In this document: positions 17,001 through 25,245 of the stretch, in pieces
Numbering within the stretch: position 1 is the stretch's first letter
Layout: each line of letters opens with the position of its first letter
Source of the DNA: Paenibacillus thalictri
GTDB taxonomy: Bacteria; Bacillota; Bacilli; Paenibacillales; NBRC-103111
Assembly (NCBI RefSeq): GCF_004307995.1
Contig: NZ_SIRE01000021.1
Coordinates: 62,001-126,000 of the forward strand
DNA: 64,000 nucleotides
Direction: 5' to 3'
Notes under the pieces: model-generated
What the model was told of the DNA's origin: nothing
What the model saw: only the letters and a program-made list of their open reading frames with translations
The model's database searches: none
Made by a program: the position numbers and the translations under genes

Positions 17001-19910
17001 CATATTACCGCGGTGAATTCGGCGGTGACCCGGGCGGGCTCCCATCCGCAAGATATTAAGCCGGCATACGAGGAGCTGGCGGAAGCGCTGACCGCATTCC
17101 GTGCTGCGGTCCGCCAGGCGGACAAGACGGCGTTGTCGGCGGCTTATAACAAGCTTGGCGAATTGCGCGACCATATGGTGGTGGTTGGAGAGTATGGCAG
17201 CTCGGAAGGTCGGGCGGGCGATGCATATGCGCCGGTTGTTGAAGGAGAGTTCGCCCGAGGCGTGATCTCCAATGTGGAGAGCGCGATGCGGACGGCATTT
17301 AATATGCTGCAAAACGTCACGGCAACCGATACGCAGGTGGCGACGCAAATCACAACGCAAACAAACAATTACACCCGATATTCCGCGAGTTATTTCATAA
17401 AGGATTCCAAAACGTGGCCGATTTACATTTTGGACGATCTGAATAATGCAACGGCGGAATCGGCTTATGCGTCGGATTTTAACAAAACGGTGGATGTTTT
17501 CTACAACGGGAATGAGAGCATGTTTGCGGAAATGCATGCAAACTTCACGTTTGCCGTTCCGAATGCAGTTCCGTGGACGCAGTCCCGGCCGCATTGGACG
17601 ACAGAGTTTTATATGGACACGAATTGTGCGGAATGTATCGCGATGGATTACAATGCGCCTTATAACGCATACCGGGTTCCGCTGGTGAGCACTCTTTCCA
17701 ATGACACCCGCAAAGTATACCAGGTGCAGATGAGAGCAAGCGCAGGCAATCCCGATTTGTGGAGAGGCCGGTCCGTGCTGGAATACAAGGTGGGCGGCGA
17801 AACAAGGAAGGTGTATATCAGCTACAACAAGCGGGAATTGGAGGCGCTCAAAGACGCTGTCGCGGCAGCCAAACTGCTGCTGAACCGCGCGCAGTCCACC
17901 GCAAGCAATGAAACACGCGTCAATCTGGAGACGGCGGTCACGGCAGCGGAAACGGTCACGGCCAATCTGGCGTCCGCACGGCCGGCTATTAAAGCGGCGA
18001 CAACGGCATTGCAGACGGCGGCAAGCGCATTTGATCCGCAGCTGCTGGATGACGGTGAATATACGCTGGACTTCAAGATTTACAAAAAAGGCACAACGGA
18101 AACATCGGTCATGTACGATTACGTGGACAAAACGAGCGGCCGGTTAACGGTAGAAGGCGACAAGAAATACGTATCGCTTGCCTTAAAGCAAAGCGCGGAA
18201 ATTTTGTCGTTCAAAACGAAGGTCGGCGGCGTGCTGACGGAAACGGAAACGGTTAGCGCCGATGCGGCGACCAATACCAGGGTCGTTCGGTTCGAAGTGG
18301 ACGATCTGACAGCGATCTTGGGCGGTTGGGTCAAAATATATTGGAATCTTGGTCCTCCGATCGGCGTCTACGATGAGGAATATGAAGTGGATCTCGGATT
18401 TTCGAATATCGTTCCCGCCGTCAAAGAACCTGGAGGGGAAGATCCCGGGACAAATGAACCAGGGACGGGAGAACCCGGAACGGAAGAACCGGGTATCGAT
18501 CTGACGAAGCCGGTACCGGACGGGGAATACCGCTTTACGTTTACTGCGTCCGCATCCGGGGGGACGCCAATCAGCCAATTTGTGGAGAGTGGCGGCAGCC
18601 TCAATGTCACGGGCGGCAAGAAAACAGCGGTCTTCACGCTGAAGCCTGGCGTGAGCGTGTCGAAGGTGACAAAGATTAAAGACGGGGAGCGTACGGAAAT
18701 TCCGCTTGCCGCTTCCGGGAAGAAATCCGGGAAACTGAAACTCGTAGTTGCGCTGGCGGCGGATAGTCAGTTTTCCTTCGAGGTCGAAGATTTGACGGCG
18801 AAATATGAGATGGAAATGAGATCGGCTAACGGAGAACCGCAAGTGTTCCAGCTGGCGTTCCAGAAAGTGGTGGCCGTTAATGTGCCGGGGGAAAATCCGT
18901 CGACGAATCCGCCGATTTACTCGTCCGGCAGTTCGTCGGGCGGTGGAGGAGGTTTTGTAGCCACGGTAGTTAAACCGGCGGACGGAACATACAACATCGG
19001 ATTGACGATTCTGAAGAAGGGAACCGGCGAAACTTCCGAGATCATGGATTATGTGACAGTCCCGGCCGTGCTGCGCGTAAAAGAGGGGAAATACTACATC
19101 ACCTTGACTTTGAAGATGAGCCGGGAGATTAAGGCGTTTAAAGTTTCGCGCGACGGCGTGCTGACGGATGTCCGTGTGCTGAGCAGCAACGAAGCGGCGG
19201 ATACGCGGGAGATTGAGTTCGAAGCGCCCGACTTGTCGTCGAAATTGAACGGATGGGTGCAAATCCAAAAAGCCGGGGTTGAGGAACCGCAGACGTACGA
19301 GGTGCAAATTGCCTATGACGTTTCGTCGATCAAGGAGCTTGCCGTAGAAGAAAACCATGCGGCTGCGGAAGAGAAACAAACTCCGGTGCTGAGCGATATT
19401 GCCGGCCACTGGGGCAAAGCGGCAGTTGAACGGGCGGTGGCGCTTGGCATTGTGAACGGGTACGAAGACGGAAGTTTCCGTCCGGACGGCACAGTGACCC
19501 GGGGCGAGTTTGCGGTGATGCTCAGCCGTGCGCTGAAGCTGGCACCGTCGGCGTCCAATGTGGCATTTGCCGATGCGGACCGCATCCCGGATTGGGCCAA
19601 GCCGTATGTGGCGCAAACGGTGGAAAGCGGGATCATTGCAGGGTATGACGACCGGACATTCCGCGCAGAGCGCGAAATCAGCCGGGCGGAAATTGCGGTG
19701 ATGATCGCCCGTGCGCTGAAGCTGGCGCCGTCAGCGTCCGACGTGGCGTTTGCCGACGCGGACCGCATCCCGGATTGGGCCCAGGCCCAGGTGGCTGCGG
19801 CCGTCAAGGCGGGCATCATCCAAGGCAGAGATTCAAACGTATTTGCGCCGGATGCGCATGCAACCCGAGCCGAATCGGTGACGCTTATTATGCGGATGCT
19901 GAACGAATAA
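14025..19910 (+). CDS. giant NEAT-domain (heme-binding) S-layer-anchored surface protein, iron-regulated
   Basis: 1961 residues with AAGGAGGAG before ATG 14025. A signal peptide (about residues 1-32, KK then a hydrophobic core, cut near AKAA) leads to the cell surface. NEAT-type domains: about 35-183 and 792-940, each with the heme-ligand motif YxxxY (YDYWY at 167-171 and 924-928); about 1340-1461 with YDEEY at 1449-1453; and about 1499-1624 and 1649-1765 without YxxxY. Residues 586-686 are a more divergent beta domain. Helical FIVAR-like stretches and Pro/Gly-rich linkers separate them. An uncharacterised domain with a CxxC pair (Cys443/446, repeated as Cys1201/1204) occurs twice. Three SLH domains (about 1789-1960) anchor it to the cell-wall polymer. 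Two Fur boxes upstream support a role in heme/iron scavenging. Which domains bind heme is inferred from the tyrosines. Confidence 0.88.
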   Translation: MKSLFKKITSWLLAIVLLVSSLPLVPAAKAAAAALPDGVYTNVAYRYLKDGTDSNSVAQSFLYVANSGTVTVNNGEVVFTHEVPVNTSGVMAYLASRKPGAAKASIVNNAPVGQSGYEEFTVVPGGGADTVKVAIKVEDIRKKIEILMHVFIEPGDERFPELGNMGYDYWYTAQLWLDTSSLPITEEEEQGGTWNVTLQDLKDLILVGNNVHDTAVEGAVYGQYPAGSKAGLKAHITAVNSAVTRAGSHPQDIKPAYEELAEALTAFRAAVRQADKTALSAAYNKLGELRDHMVAVGEYGSSEGRAGDAYAPVAEGEFARGVISNVESAMRTAFNMLQNVTATDTQVATQITTQTNNYTRYSASYFIKDAESWPIYILDDLNTATTESVYASDFNKTVDVFYNGNASMFAEMHANFTFAVPNAVPWTQSRPHWTTEFYMDTNCAECIAMDYNAPYNAYRVPLVSTLSNDTRKVYQVQMRASAGNPDLWRGRSVLEYKVGGETRKVYISYNKRELEALKDAVAAAERLLDKAEPAAGGESGYNEARNQVDTAITAAETVIANLASTRPAIAAAAATLQTAVNGLRAHAEYTTYFTVASGTADEFSPAGVYFNNSAEIVSVTGSTYALVKINPNPNFVLQIKDGSSYKAAESVSEATYKIPISNFAVLPEGQIFSSGHPYGVRLNFNDVDNSALYDKIAAVKSLLAGATVGDKPGQHPESARVKFQQAIDTAGKQAVNVSGTPQKTAASIAALQRAAEQFDATVNPDAEDPGAENPGEGNSGSEGSGTPASGPLADGVYTNVPYRYLKDGTDSNSVAQSFLYVANSGTVTVNNGEVVFTHEVPVHTSGVMAYLASRKPGAAKASIVNNAPVGQSGYEEFTVVPGGGADTVKVAIKVEDIRKKIEILMHVFIEPGDERFPELGNMGYDYWYTAQLWLDTSSLPITKEEEGQGGARNITLQDLKDLIFVGNSVHDAAAEGTAYGQFPDGSKAGLKAHITAVNSAVTRAGSHPQDIKPAYEELAEALTAFRAAVRQADKTALSAAYNKLGELRDHMVVVGEYGSSEGRAGDAYAPVVEGEFARGVISNVESAMRTAFNMLQNVTATDTQVATQITTQTNNYTRYSASYFIKDSKTWPIYILDDLNNATAESAYASDFNKTVDVFYNGNESMFAEMHANFTFAVPNAVPWTQSRPHWTTEFYMDTNCAECIAMDYNAPYNAYRVPLVSTLSNDTRKVYQVQMRASAGNPDLWRGRSVLEYKVGGETRKVYISYNKRELEALKDAVAAAKLLLNRAQSTASNETRVNLETAVTAAETVTANLASARPAIKAATTALQTAASAFDPQLLDDGEYTLDFKIYKKGTTETSVMYDYVDKTSGRLTVEGDKKYVSLALKQSAEILSFKTKVGGVLTETETVSADAATNTRVVRFEVDDLTAILGGWVKIYWNLGPPIGVYDEEYEVDLGFSNIVPAVKEPGGEDPGTNEPGTGEPGTEEPGIDLTKPVPDGEYRFTFTASASGGTPISQFVESGGSLNVTGGKKTAVFTLKPGVSVSKVTKIKDGERTEIPLAASGKKSGKLKLVVALAADSQFSFEVEDLTAKYEMEMRSANGEPQVFQLAFQKVVAVNVPGENPSTNPPIYSSGSSSGGGGGFVATVVKPADGTYNIGLTILKKGTGETSEIMDYVTVPAVLRVKEGKYYITLTLKMSREIKAFKVSRDGVLTDVRVLSSNEAADTREIEFEAPDLSSKLNGWVQIQKAGVEEPQTYEVQIAYDVSSIKELAVEENHAAAEEKQTPVLSDIAGHWGKAAVERAVALGIVNGYEDGSFRPDGTVTRGEFAVMLSRALKLAPSASNVAFADADRIPDWAKPYVAQTVESGIIAGYDDRTFRAEREISRAEIAVMIARALKLAPSASDVAFADADRIPDWAQAQVAAAVKAGIIQGRDSNVFAPDAHATRAESVTLIMRMLNE
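14131..15597 (+). repeat. internal duplication, copy 1
   Basis: About 1.47 kb within the NEAT/S-layer gene, almost identical to 16402-17871 at an offset of 2271 bp (2274 after a one-codon insertion). It covers the NEAT domain, the helical region and the CxxC-containing domain. Confidence 0.9.
16402..17871 (+). repeat. internal duplication, copy 2
   Basis: Second copy of the 1.47-kb unit. Differences are scattered base changes plus one inserted codon after the NEAT domain; the frame is kept throughout, so selection on the protein is likely. Long blocks (for example 17560-17830) are nearly unchanged, indicating a recent duplication or gene conversion. Confidence 0.9.
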
Positions 19911-19970
19911 CTTAAAGTAAACCGCGCTGATGCCGGATCATAGCGCATAATAGTAAGTCAATGAAGATGG

Positions 19971-19998
19971 AGGATGCCGGGAGACCGGCATCCTTTTT
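19971..19998 (+). terminator. rho-independent terminator after the NEAT/S-layer gene
   Basis: AGGATGCCGG and CCGGCATCCT are a perfect 10-bp stem closed by GAGA and followed by T residues. It lies in the 320-nt gap 19911-20230, which otherwise holds only the IclR promoter region. Confidence 0.92.
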
Positions 19999-20147
19999 GC
20001 ATAGAGCAAGAGCGCTATAAGCCGCAATATTGTTCGAAAATAGCAGCGATTGTAAACTCGCCGCAACAGGGTATGGCGGATATGAATTTCCGCCATACCG
20101 AAGCTGATTTTCCGTCAGGTTCTTTTTATAAGTGAACACTCCGCTGT

Positions 20148-20175
20148 TTGCAATTCGAATAAAATGTGCTAATAT
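20148..20175 (+). promoter_or_regulatory. sigma-A promoter of the IclR gene at 20231
   Basis: TTGCAA (20148-20153), a 16-nt spacer and TAATAT (20170-20175), 56 nt before the IclR start. Confidence 0.6.
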
Positions 20176-20193
20176 GGACTAAATGTCCATATT
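20171..20193. promoter_or_regulatory. 23-bp palindrome, candidate IclR operator
   Basis: Perfect 9-bp arms AATATGGAC and GTCCATATT separated by TAAAT. It overlaps the -10 box and the transcription start of the IclR gene, as expected for autoregulation. Confidence 0.6.
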
Positions 20194-20230
20194 TAGAACA
20201 ATTTCTGCGGAATGATCGGAGGAACAACTG

Positions 20231-20992
20231 ATGGAGAAGCTGGATCCATCCTTGAAGGCGTTGGAAATTATTGAAGCTTGCGGTCAAGCGGGCCCGGAAG
20301 GCTTGGGAGTGACGGAAATCGTTAATTTGACCGGATTAAGCAGAAGCACGGTGCATAGACTGGTTGCTTCTCTTGTTGATTCCTTGTATCTCAGAAGAGT
20401 AGGCACAAGCAAAAAGTTTAAACTCGGCTACCGGCTGCTTCGCTTGACGGATTCGTTAACGGGAGATTTGAAAATTAAGGATGTCGCTTCGCCTTATTTG
20501 CATCGGCTGTCGGAGATGACTCAGGAGGCTGTGCATCTTATACAAATGGACGGCAATTATGCCGTATATGTCGATAAAATCGACAGCCCCCAGCCTGTAG
20601 GACTGCTTTCGAAGGTGGGGACCAGGCTGATGCTGCATTGCACGGGCGCGGGCAAGGTGCTGCTGGCGGATTTAAGCCCGGAACGCAGAGAGCGGATTTT
20701 TCAGGATGTCGGGCTGCCTGCACAAACGCCCAATACGATAACGGATATCAATCAGCTGAATCACGAACTGGAAGTGATCAAAATACAAGGTTACTCCATG
20801 GACAGGATGGAAAACCGCGACGGCATTTATTGTATTGCCGGCCCTATATACAATCACCGCAAGGAAGTCGTAGCGGCCTTCAGCGTATCGGGGCCATCCT
20901 TCCGTTTTTCTTTAGATCAGCTTGACGACCACATTGACGATGTGAAAGAGACAACCAGATTGATCTCCGAGCAATTGGGTTGTCTAGGTTAA
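20231..20992 (+). CDS. IclR family regulator (KdgR-like)
   Basis: 253 residues: a winged helix (about 10-75, with LGVTEIVNLTGLSRSTVHRLVASL) and a C-terminal IclR effector domain (about 85-250, with GTRLMLHCTGAGKVLLA and DRMENRDGIYCIAGPIY). Such proteins commonly sense keto acids or sugar acids, for example KDG in KdgR. Start ATG 20231 follows GGAGGA. It lies directly upstream of the DapA-type aldolase operon, whose product would be pyruvate plus an aldehyde; the effector may be the 2-keto-3-deoxy acid. It is separated from that operon by a terminator and a new promoter. Confidence 0.9.
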   Translation: MEKLDPSLKALEIIEACGQAGPEGLGVTEIVNLTGLSRSTVHRLVASLVDSLYLRRVGTSKKFKLGYRLLRLTDSLTGDLKIKDVASPYLHRLSEMTQEAVHLIQMDGNYAVYVDKIDSPQPVGLLSKVGTRLMLHCTGAGKVLLADLSPERRERIFQDVGLPAQTPNTITDINQLNHELEVIKIQGYSMDRMENRDGIYCIAGPIYNHRKEVVAAFSVSGPSFRFSLDQLDDHIDDVKETTRLISEQLGCLG

Positions 20993-20999
20993 ACCAATA

Positions 21000-21041
21000 G
21001 GCCCTTAGACTTCGAATTAGAAGGAATAAGGGTCTTTATTT
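21000..21041 (+). terminator. rho-independent terminator after the IclR gene
   Basis: GGCCCTTA pairs with TAAGGGTC (one G-U) and an inner CTTC/GAAG stem extends it; TTTATTT follows. Confidence 0.75.
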
Positions 21042-21109
21042 CGTTTAGGGGCCGGAATGGAATTAAACGTGAAACTTGTGCAAAAAGCTGAAAGGGTTTG
21101 CAATAATGA

Positions 21110-21138
21110 TTTACACTGGAAAATTGATGTGATATACT
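21110..21138 (+). promoter_or_regulatory. sigma-A promoter of the aldolase/ABC/dehydratase operon (21199 onward)
   Basis: TTTACA (21110-21115), a 17-nt spacer and TATACT (21133-21138), about 60 nt before ATG 21199. No terminator or other clear promoter was seen between here and 34538, so the thirteen genes may form one long transcript. Confidence 0.75.
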
Positions 21139-21150
21139 TTAAATGTATCA
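21130..21150. promoter_or_regulatory. inverted repeat over the -10 box, candidate operator
   Basis: TGATATAC and GTATCA form imperfect arms (TGATA/TATCA) around an AT-rich centre, covering the -10 box at 21133-21138. The neighbouring IclR protein is the obvious candidate to bind; the sequence differs from the palindrome at its own promoter, so this is tentative. Confidence 0.4.
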
Positions 21151-21198
21151 AATGAGAGATTTAATCCCATATTTGAAACAAAAAAGGAGGGTGGATGA

Positions 21199-22125
21199 AT
21201 GGCGGCACAATCCAGCAACAAACATTCGTCACAAGGCTTACATGGAATCATTTCGGCTATGGTCACACCATTAAATACATCGGGCGACGATGTCGATCTG
21301 GAAGGTGTCAGCAGTTTGGTTCAGTTTTTGCTTGAGAAAGGCGTTCACGGTTTATTTCCGCTTGGCTCTACAGGGGAAGGGGTGCTGCTGACCGAGAAGG
21401 TCAGAATGAAAATGGCCGAGAAGGTTGTGCGGGAAGTGCAAGATCGCGTACCGGTTATTATTCATTCGGGGGCTTTCCGGGCGGAAGAGGTGATTCGTCT
21501 TGCCAAGCATGCGGAGGAAATCGGAGCGGACGGGGTATCCGTCATTCCCCCAAGCTATTACACGATGGATGAACAGGCACTGATGCAGTATTTTTCCGTG
21601 ATTGCGGAGCAGCTGCAGACGTTCCCGGTATACTTGTACAACATTCCTTCCAACGCCAAAAATGCCATTTCCGTGTCCTTGTTTGCCAAGCTGTCGCAGC
21701 GGCATGCCAACATTCGCGGAATGAAAGAAAGCAGCATGGACTTCTCCAATTTTTACGAGCTGGTGCAGGCGGCTACACCGGAACAGGTAACTTTAATGGG
21801 CAACGACGACCAGATTTTCGCCGCACTTTGCATCGGCGGAAGCGGTGCGATTTCGGCCGGCTCAACGGCCGTTCCCGAACCTTATGTCGAACTGTACAAA
21901 GCGTTTCGTGCGGGAGACATGCAGATGGCGTTTTATTGGCAGACGATTTGCTCTAAGGTTAAGAAAATGCTGGTCAAATCTTGCCCTGTCGCTCCGCACA
22001 AAAAGGTGCTGCAGCTGCGCAATGTGATGGCCGACAAAGTCAGCCCTCCGCTGAGGCAATTAAATGACAAGGAGACGGCGGATTTGCAAAACTCCTTGCA
22101 AGGACTTGGGTATTTAAGCTGCTAG
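21199..22125 (+). CDS. DapA/KDG-aldolase family pyruvate aldolase (candidate KDSG aldolase)
   Basis: 308 residues, with AAGGAGGGTGG before ATG 21199. Seen: GSTGEG near residue 60, Tyr147 in YLYNIP, the Schiff-base Lys176 in GMKESS, and the C-terminal barrel. The class I mechanism forms a pyruvate Schiff base, and members cleave or condense 2-keto-3-deoxy acids, N-acetylneuraminate or dihydrodipicolinate. The biosynthetic DapA role is unlikely, since the gene leads a sugar-acid operon with a transporter, an enolase-superfamily dehydratase, an SDR dehydrogenase and an aldehyde dehydrogenase. It should split the 2-keto-3-deoxy acid to pyruvate and an aldehyde. In a sulfo-Entner-Doudoroff reading the products are pyruvate and 3-sulfolactaldehyde. 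Confidence 0.88.
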   Translation: MAAQSSNKHSSQGLHGIISAMVTPLNTSGDDVDLEGVSSLVQFLLEKGVHGLFPLGSTGEGVLLTEKVRMKMAEKVVREVQDRVPVIIHSGAFRAEEVIRLAKHAEEIGADGVSVIPPSYYTMDEQALMQYFSVIAEQLQTFPVYLYNIPSNAKNAISVSLFAKLSQRHANIRGMKESSMDFSNFYELVQAATPEQVTLMGNDDQIFAALCIGGSGAISAGSTAVPEPYVELYKAFRAGDMQMAFYWQTICSKVKKMLVKSCPVAPHKKVLQLRNVMADKVSPPLRQLNDKETADLQNSLQGLGYLSC

Positions 22126-22150
22126 TTACGAATACGGAAGGGGAATCATT

Positions 22151-23002
22151 ATGCGATTAGGGGTTTTATCCAGTGCGTTTGGCGTCAAATCGCTGCATGA
22201 ATTAACAACGGCGATGCACCGGTACGGTTTTCGCACGACACAAGTGAACTTGAAATGGATCAACGATATCGATTCGTCGCCCGGCAAGCTGAGTACGGGT
22301 CTTGCCAACTATGTGGCGGAAACGTTTGACCTTCGCGGTATCCGCATTCCGTCATTGGGCTGTTACACCAATTTGATTCATCCGGATGAGACCGAGCGGA
22401 ATAAAGGCATCCGCAGAATAAAGGAGCAAATCCGCTTTGCCAGAGATTTCGGCTCCAGCTCGGTAGCTACGGAAACGGGCACCTTAAATGTGGCAAACCA
22501 ATTCGAAGGGCATGCCGGAAACCAAAGCGAAAGCAACTGGAAGCTGCTTTCGGACATCGTGTCCGAGCTGCTGGAAGAAGCGGAGAAATGGGGAGTTCAT
22601 CTTGCGCTGGAAGGTTTTACGAAAAATGTGATCAACACGCCGGAACGGATGCAGCGTATGCTGGAGCAGTTTCCTTCCTCCCATCTCGGCATTGTCATGG
22701 ACCCGTGCAATTATATCGATGAAACGAATATGGACCGGCAGGAAGCGGTGATGGACGATGCGTTTGAGCGGCTCGGCGACTCTATTTTGCTGGCGCACGC
22801 GAAAGATTACCGGATGGAGGACGGCCAAATGATCCAACCCGCCGCCGGAACCGGACTGCTCAATTACCCCCATTATTTGCAGCGTCTGCTGCAAAGCAAA
22901 CCGCATATTCAGCTTTATTTGGAGCATGTACGCGAAGACCAGATGTTCCAATCTTTAGGTATCGTAAACAATCACCTGGGCAAGATAACCGCCAACAAGT
23001 AA
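22151..23002 (+). CDS. sugar phosphate isomerase/epimerase (xylose-isomerase-like TIM barrel)
   Basis: 283 residues. Likely metal ligands are spaced as in the AP-endonuclease-2/IolE/tagatose-3-epimerase fold: Glu in LALEGFTKN, Asp in IVMDPCN, His in LLAHAKDYR and Glu in YLEHVRE. Such enzymes isomerise or epimerise sugars, sugar acids or keto-inositols. Start ATG 22151 lies 25 nt after the aldolase, with GGAAGGGGA in front. The role here is open: epimerisation of the sugar acid or processing of a side branch of the pathway. The fold is confident, the reaction is not. Confidence 0.8.
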   Translation: MRLGVLSSAFGVKSLHELTTAMHRYGFRTTQVNLKWINDIDSSPGKLSTGLANYVAETFDLRGIRIPSLGCYTNLIHPDETERNKGIRRIKEQIRFARDFGSSSVATETGTLNVANQFEGHAGNQSESNWKLLSDIVSELLEEAEKWGVHLALEGFTKNVINTPERMQRMLEQFPSSHLGIVMDPCNYIDETNMDRQEAVMDDAFERLGDSILLAHAKDYRMEDGQMIQPAAGTGLLNYPHYLQRLLQSKPHIQLYLEHVREDQMFQSLGIVNNHLGKITANK

Positions 23003-23038
23003 CAAATCAGTAATGATGTGAAAAATGGAGGGTTACCG

Positions 23039-24316
23039 ATGATGAAAAAGGGAATAACAAGCGCTCTTGTTTTGATGGTTTCCGCTTCAATGCTGCTTGC
23101 GGCATGCGGCGGCGCAGCGGAGTCCAAAACCGATACGGGCGCGTCTGCCGGTAAAGGCGATAAAAAAGCGACGATTAATTTTGTGCATTGGCGCGGGGAA
23201 GATACGGAATCGTTCAAAAGCATTATCGCGAAGTTTGAGCAAGAAAATCCGAATATTCATGTCGACATGACGGTGTACAGCTCCGGGGACCCGTATACAA
23301 ACGGTTTGCAAGCGCTCATTTTATCCGGAGAAGGCGCGGATGTGTTTGCGTCGGCCCCCGGCGCCCAGTTTACGAACCTGCTCAAATCGCAAACCTATGA
23401 AGATTTAACCAATGCTCCGCTGCTGAAAAACTTTTCCCCGGATTTGATCGAAGCGGGCAAGGCGGACGGCAAGCAATATGCGATCCCGTATCAGCTCGTA
23501 TACAACGTGCCTGTTTACAATAAAGGCATGCTCGACAAGCTGGGACTCCAGCCTCCCAAAGATTGGGACGGATTTCTGGCGATGTGCCAAAAGCTGAAGG
23601 AGAGCGGTGTCACGCCGATCCTCTACGGATACGATGTAACGCCGGGACAGCTGATCAATACGCTGGTGATGAACAATATGCCTGACAAAGACGCATTCCC
23701 CAAATTTCAGACGGGCGCGGCCAAAGTGACGGACCCGTGGTTTGTCAAAACGCTGGAACAATTTAAAGTTTTGGTCGATAAAGAATATATCCAGAAAAAT
23801 GCGACGGGCACCAAATATGAAGGCGCACTTGCTTTATTTGCTCAGGAGAAGGGGGCTATCCTTGCTGCCGGATCGTATGCGATGGCGACCATCGCCAAGC
23901 AAAACCCGAATATCGTTCAAGGTTTGCTTGCCCCGATCACGACATCTGCAGGCGATATGAAATATGAAGGAGTTCATACGACAACGTTTATGCTTGGCAT
24001 CAACAAGAAATCCAAGTTCAAAGAGGAAGCCAAGAAGTTTGTGGAGTTTCTCACGAAACCCGAAATCGCTTCGCAATATGCTAACGATACAGGCCAGCTG
24101 CTTACGGTCAACAATGTGAAATACGAGTCCAAGGAATTGGGCGAGCAAGGCAAGTGGACAACAAAGAAAACCGTATTCCAGCCAAGGCTCACGATTACGA
24201 ATAAAAAGGTGGAAACCGCCGTTAACGAATCGTTGAACCTGATCGTAAGCGGTGAAAGCGTGCAGAAGACGATTGCCGCCACACAAGCGGAAATCGACCG
24301 CAATGTGACGAAATAG
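23039..24316 (+). CDS. ABC transporter sugar-binding lipoprotein (CUT1, family 1)
   Basis: 425 residues from ATG 23039 (GGAGGG at 23027-23032; ATG 23042 equally possible). A lipoprotein signal ends in LLAACGG with the lipidated Cys23, so it is tethered outside the membrane. The mature part is a type 2 binding protein with the FVHWRGEDTESFKSIIAKFEQENPNI-type N-terminus common to carbohydrate receptors. It is followed by two permeases but no ATPase, the usual CUT1 layout in Paenibacillaceae with a shared MsmX-type ATPase elsewhere. It probably takes up the glycoside or sugar handled by the operon. Confidence 0.9.
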   Translation: MMKKGITSALVLMVSASMLLAACGGAAESKTDTGASAGKGDKKATINFVHWRGEDTESFKSIIAKFEQENPNIHVDMTVYSSGDPYTNGLQALILSGEGADVFASAPGAQFTNLLKSQTYEDLTNAPLLKNFSPDLIEAGKADGKQYAIPYQLVYNVPVYNKGMLDKLGLQPPKDWDGFLAMCQKLKESGVTPILYGYDVTPGQLINTLVMNNMPDKDAFPKFQTGAAKVTDPWFVKTLEQFKVLVDKEYIQKNATGTKYEGALALFAQEKGAILAAGSYAMATIAKQNPNIVQGLLAPITTSAGDMKYEGVHTTTFMLGINKKSKFKEEAKKFVEFLTKPEIASQYANDTGQLLTVNNVKYESKELGEQGKWTTKKTVFQPRLTITNKKVETAVNESLNLIVSGESVQKTIAATQAEIDRNVTK

Positions 24317-24340
24317 GAGGTGAAAGGAGGGATAACTCAT

Positions 24341-25216
24341 TTGAAGGCGAGAAGCGGCACATTATGGCTTTTTATTATTCCGGGTTTGCTGTTGTATTCC
24401 TTATTTTTTATCATCCCGGCGGTATCTTCGCTGCTGCTCAGCTTAACCGACTGGGACGGAATGACTTACAACTTCGATTGGGTTGGCCTCAAGCATTACG
24501 GCCATCTCGCCGAAGACCCGGTATTCGCCAAAGCGCTGGGCAACAATATCAAGTTCAGCTTAACCGTTGTGATCTGTCAGTTCGGATTATCGCTTTTTTT
24601 CGCAATTTTGGTCATGAAAAATACGAAATTAAACGTATTTTACCGGACCGTGTTTTTCTTTCCCACTGTCATCTCATCGGTATCGATAGGATTTACGTGG
24701 ATGTTTGTATACGATCCGAATATCGGGTCGCTGAACATGCTGCTTCATTCGCTCGGTCTGGAGTCGCTGGCCCAATCCTGGCTGGGAGATCCGAAGCTGG
24801 CGATTTACAGCATTGCCTTTGTCCAGTTCTGGGGGCATACCGGCCAAGTCATGATTATATTTATCGCAGGTTTGCAGGCGATCCCGAAAGATTTGTACGA
24901 AGTCGCAAACATTGAAGGGGCAAGCAAGTGGAATACGTTTCGTTACGTCACCTGGCCGCTGCTGGCGCCTTCGGCCACAATCGTATTGGCTTATACGACG
25001 ATCCAGTCGTTTAAATCGTTTGATCTTGTGATTGCTATGACGGACGGAGGACCTAACCACGCCAGCGAAATTTTATCTACGTTTATGTACCATGAGGCGT
25101 TTACGTACTTCAACTTCGGTTATGCGACAGCGGCCGCCGTTGTGCTGATGCTGATCATTATGGTCGTTACGTATAGTCAATTCCGGCTGCTCAAATCGGA
25201 CCGCATCGTGTATTAA
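24341..25216 (+). CDS. CUT1 sugar ABC transporter permease 1 (MalF/UgpA-type)
   Basis: 291 residues from TTG 24341, chosen because AAAGGAGGG lies at 24323-24331; GTG 24320 would have its ribosome site too close. Six predicted membrane segments, beginning with LWLFIIPGLLLYSLFFIIP. The EAA cytoplasmic loop is visible as ANIEGASKWNTFRYVTWPLL near the C-terminal third. It pairs with the permease at 25246 and the lipoprotein at 23039. Confidence 0.9.
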   Translation: MKARSGTLWLFIIPGLLLYSLFFIIPAVSSLLLSLTDWDGMTYNFDWVGLKHYGHLAEDPVFAKALGNNIKFSLTVVICQFGLSLFFAILVMKNTKLNVFYRTVFFFPTVISSVSIGFTWMFVYDPNIGSLNMLLHSLGLESLAQSWLGDPKLAIYSIAFVQFWGHTGQVMIIFIAGLQAIPKDLYEVANIEGASKWNTFRYVTWPLLAPSATIVLAYTTIQSFKSFDLVIAMTDGGPNHASEILSTFMYHEAFTYFNFGYATAAAVVLMLIIMVVTYSQFRLLKSDRIVY

Positions 25217-25245
25217 GCGCCTTTGCGCAAAGTGAGGTGAATACA

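Noticed and set aside
21199..22125. Lysine-biosynthesis dihydrodipicolinate synthase
   Set aside because: The fold is right, but the operon is sugar-acid catabolic and no other lysine gene is near; the GSTGEG loop fits keto-acid aldolases.
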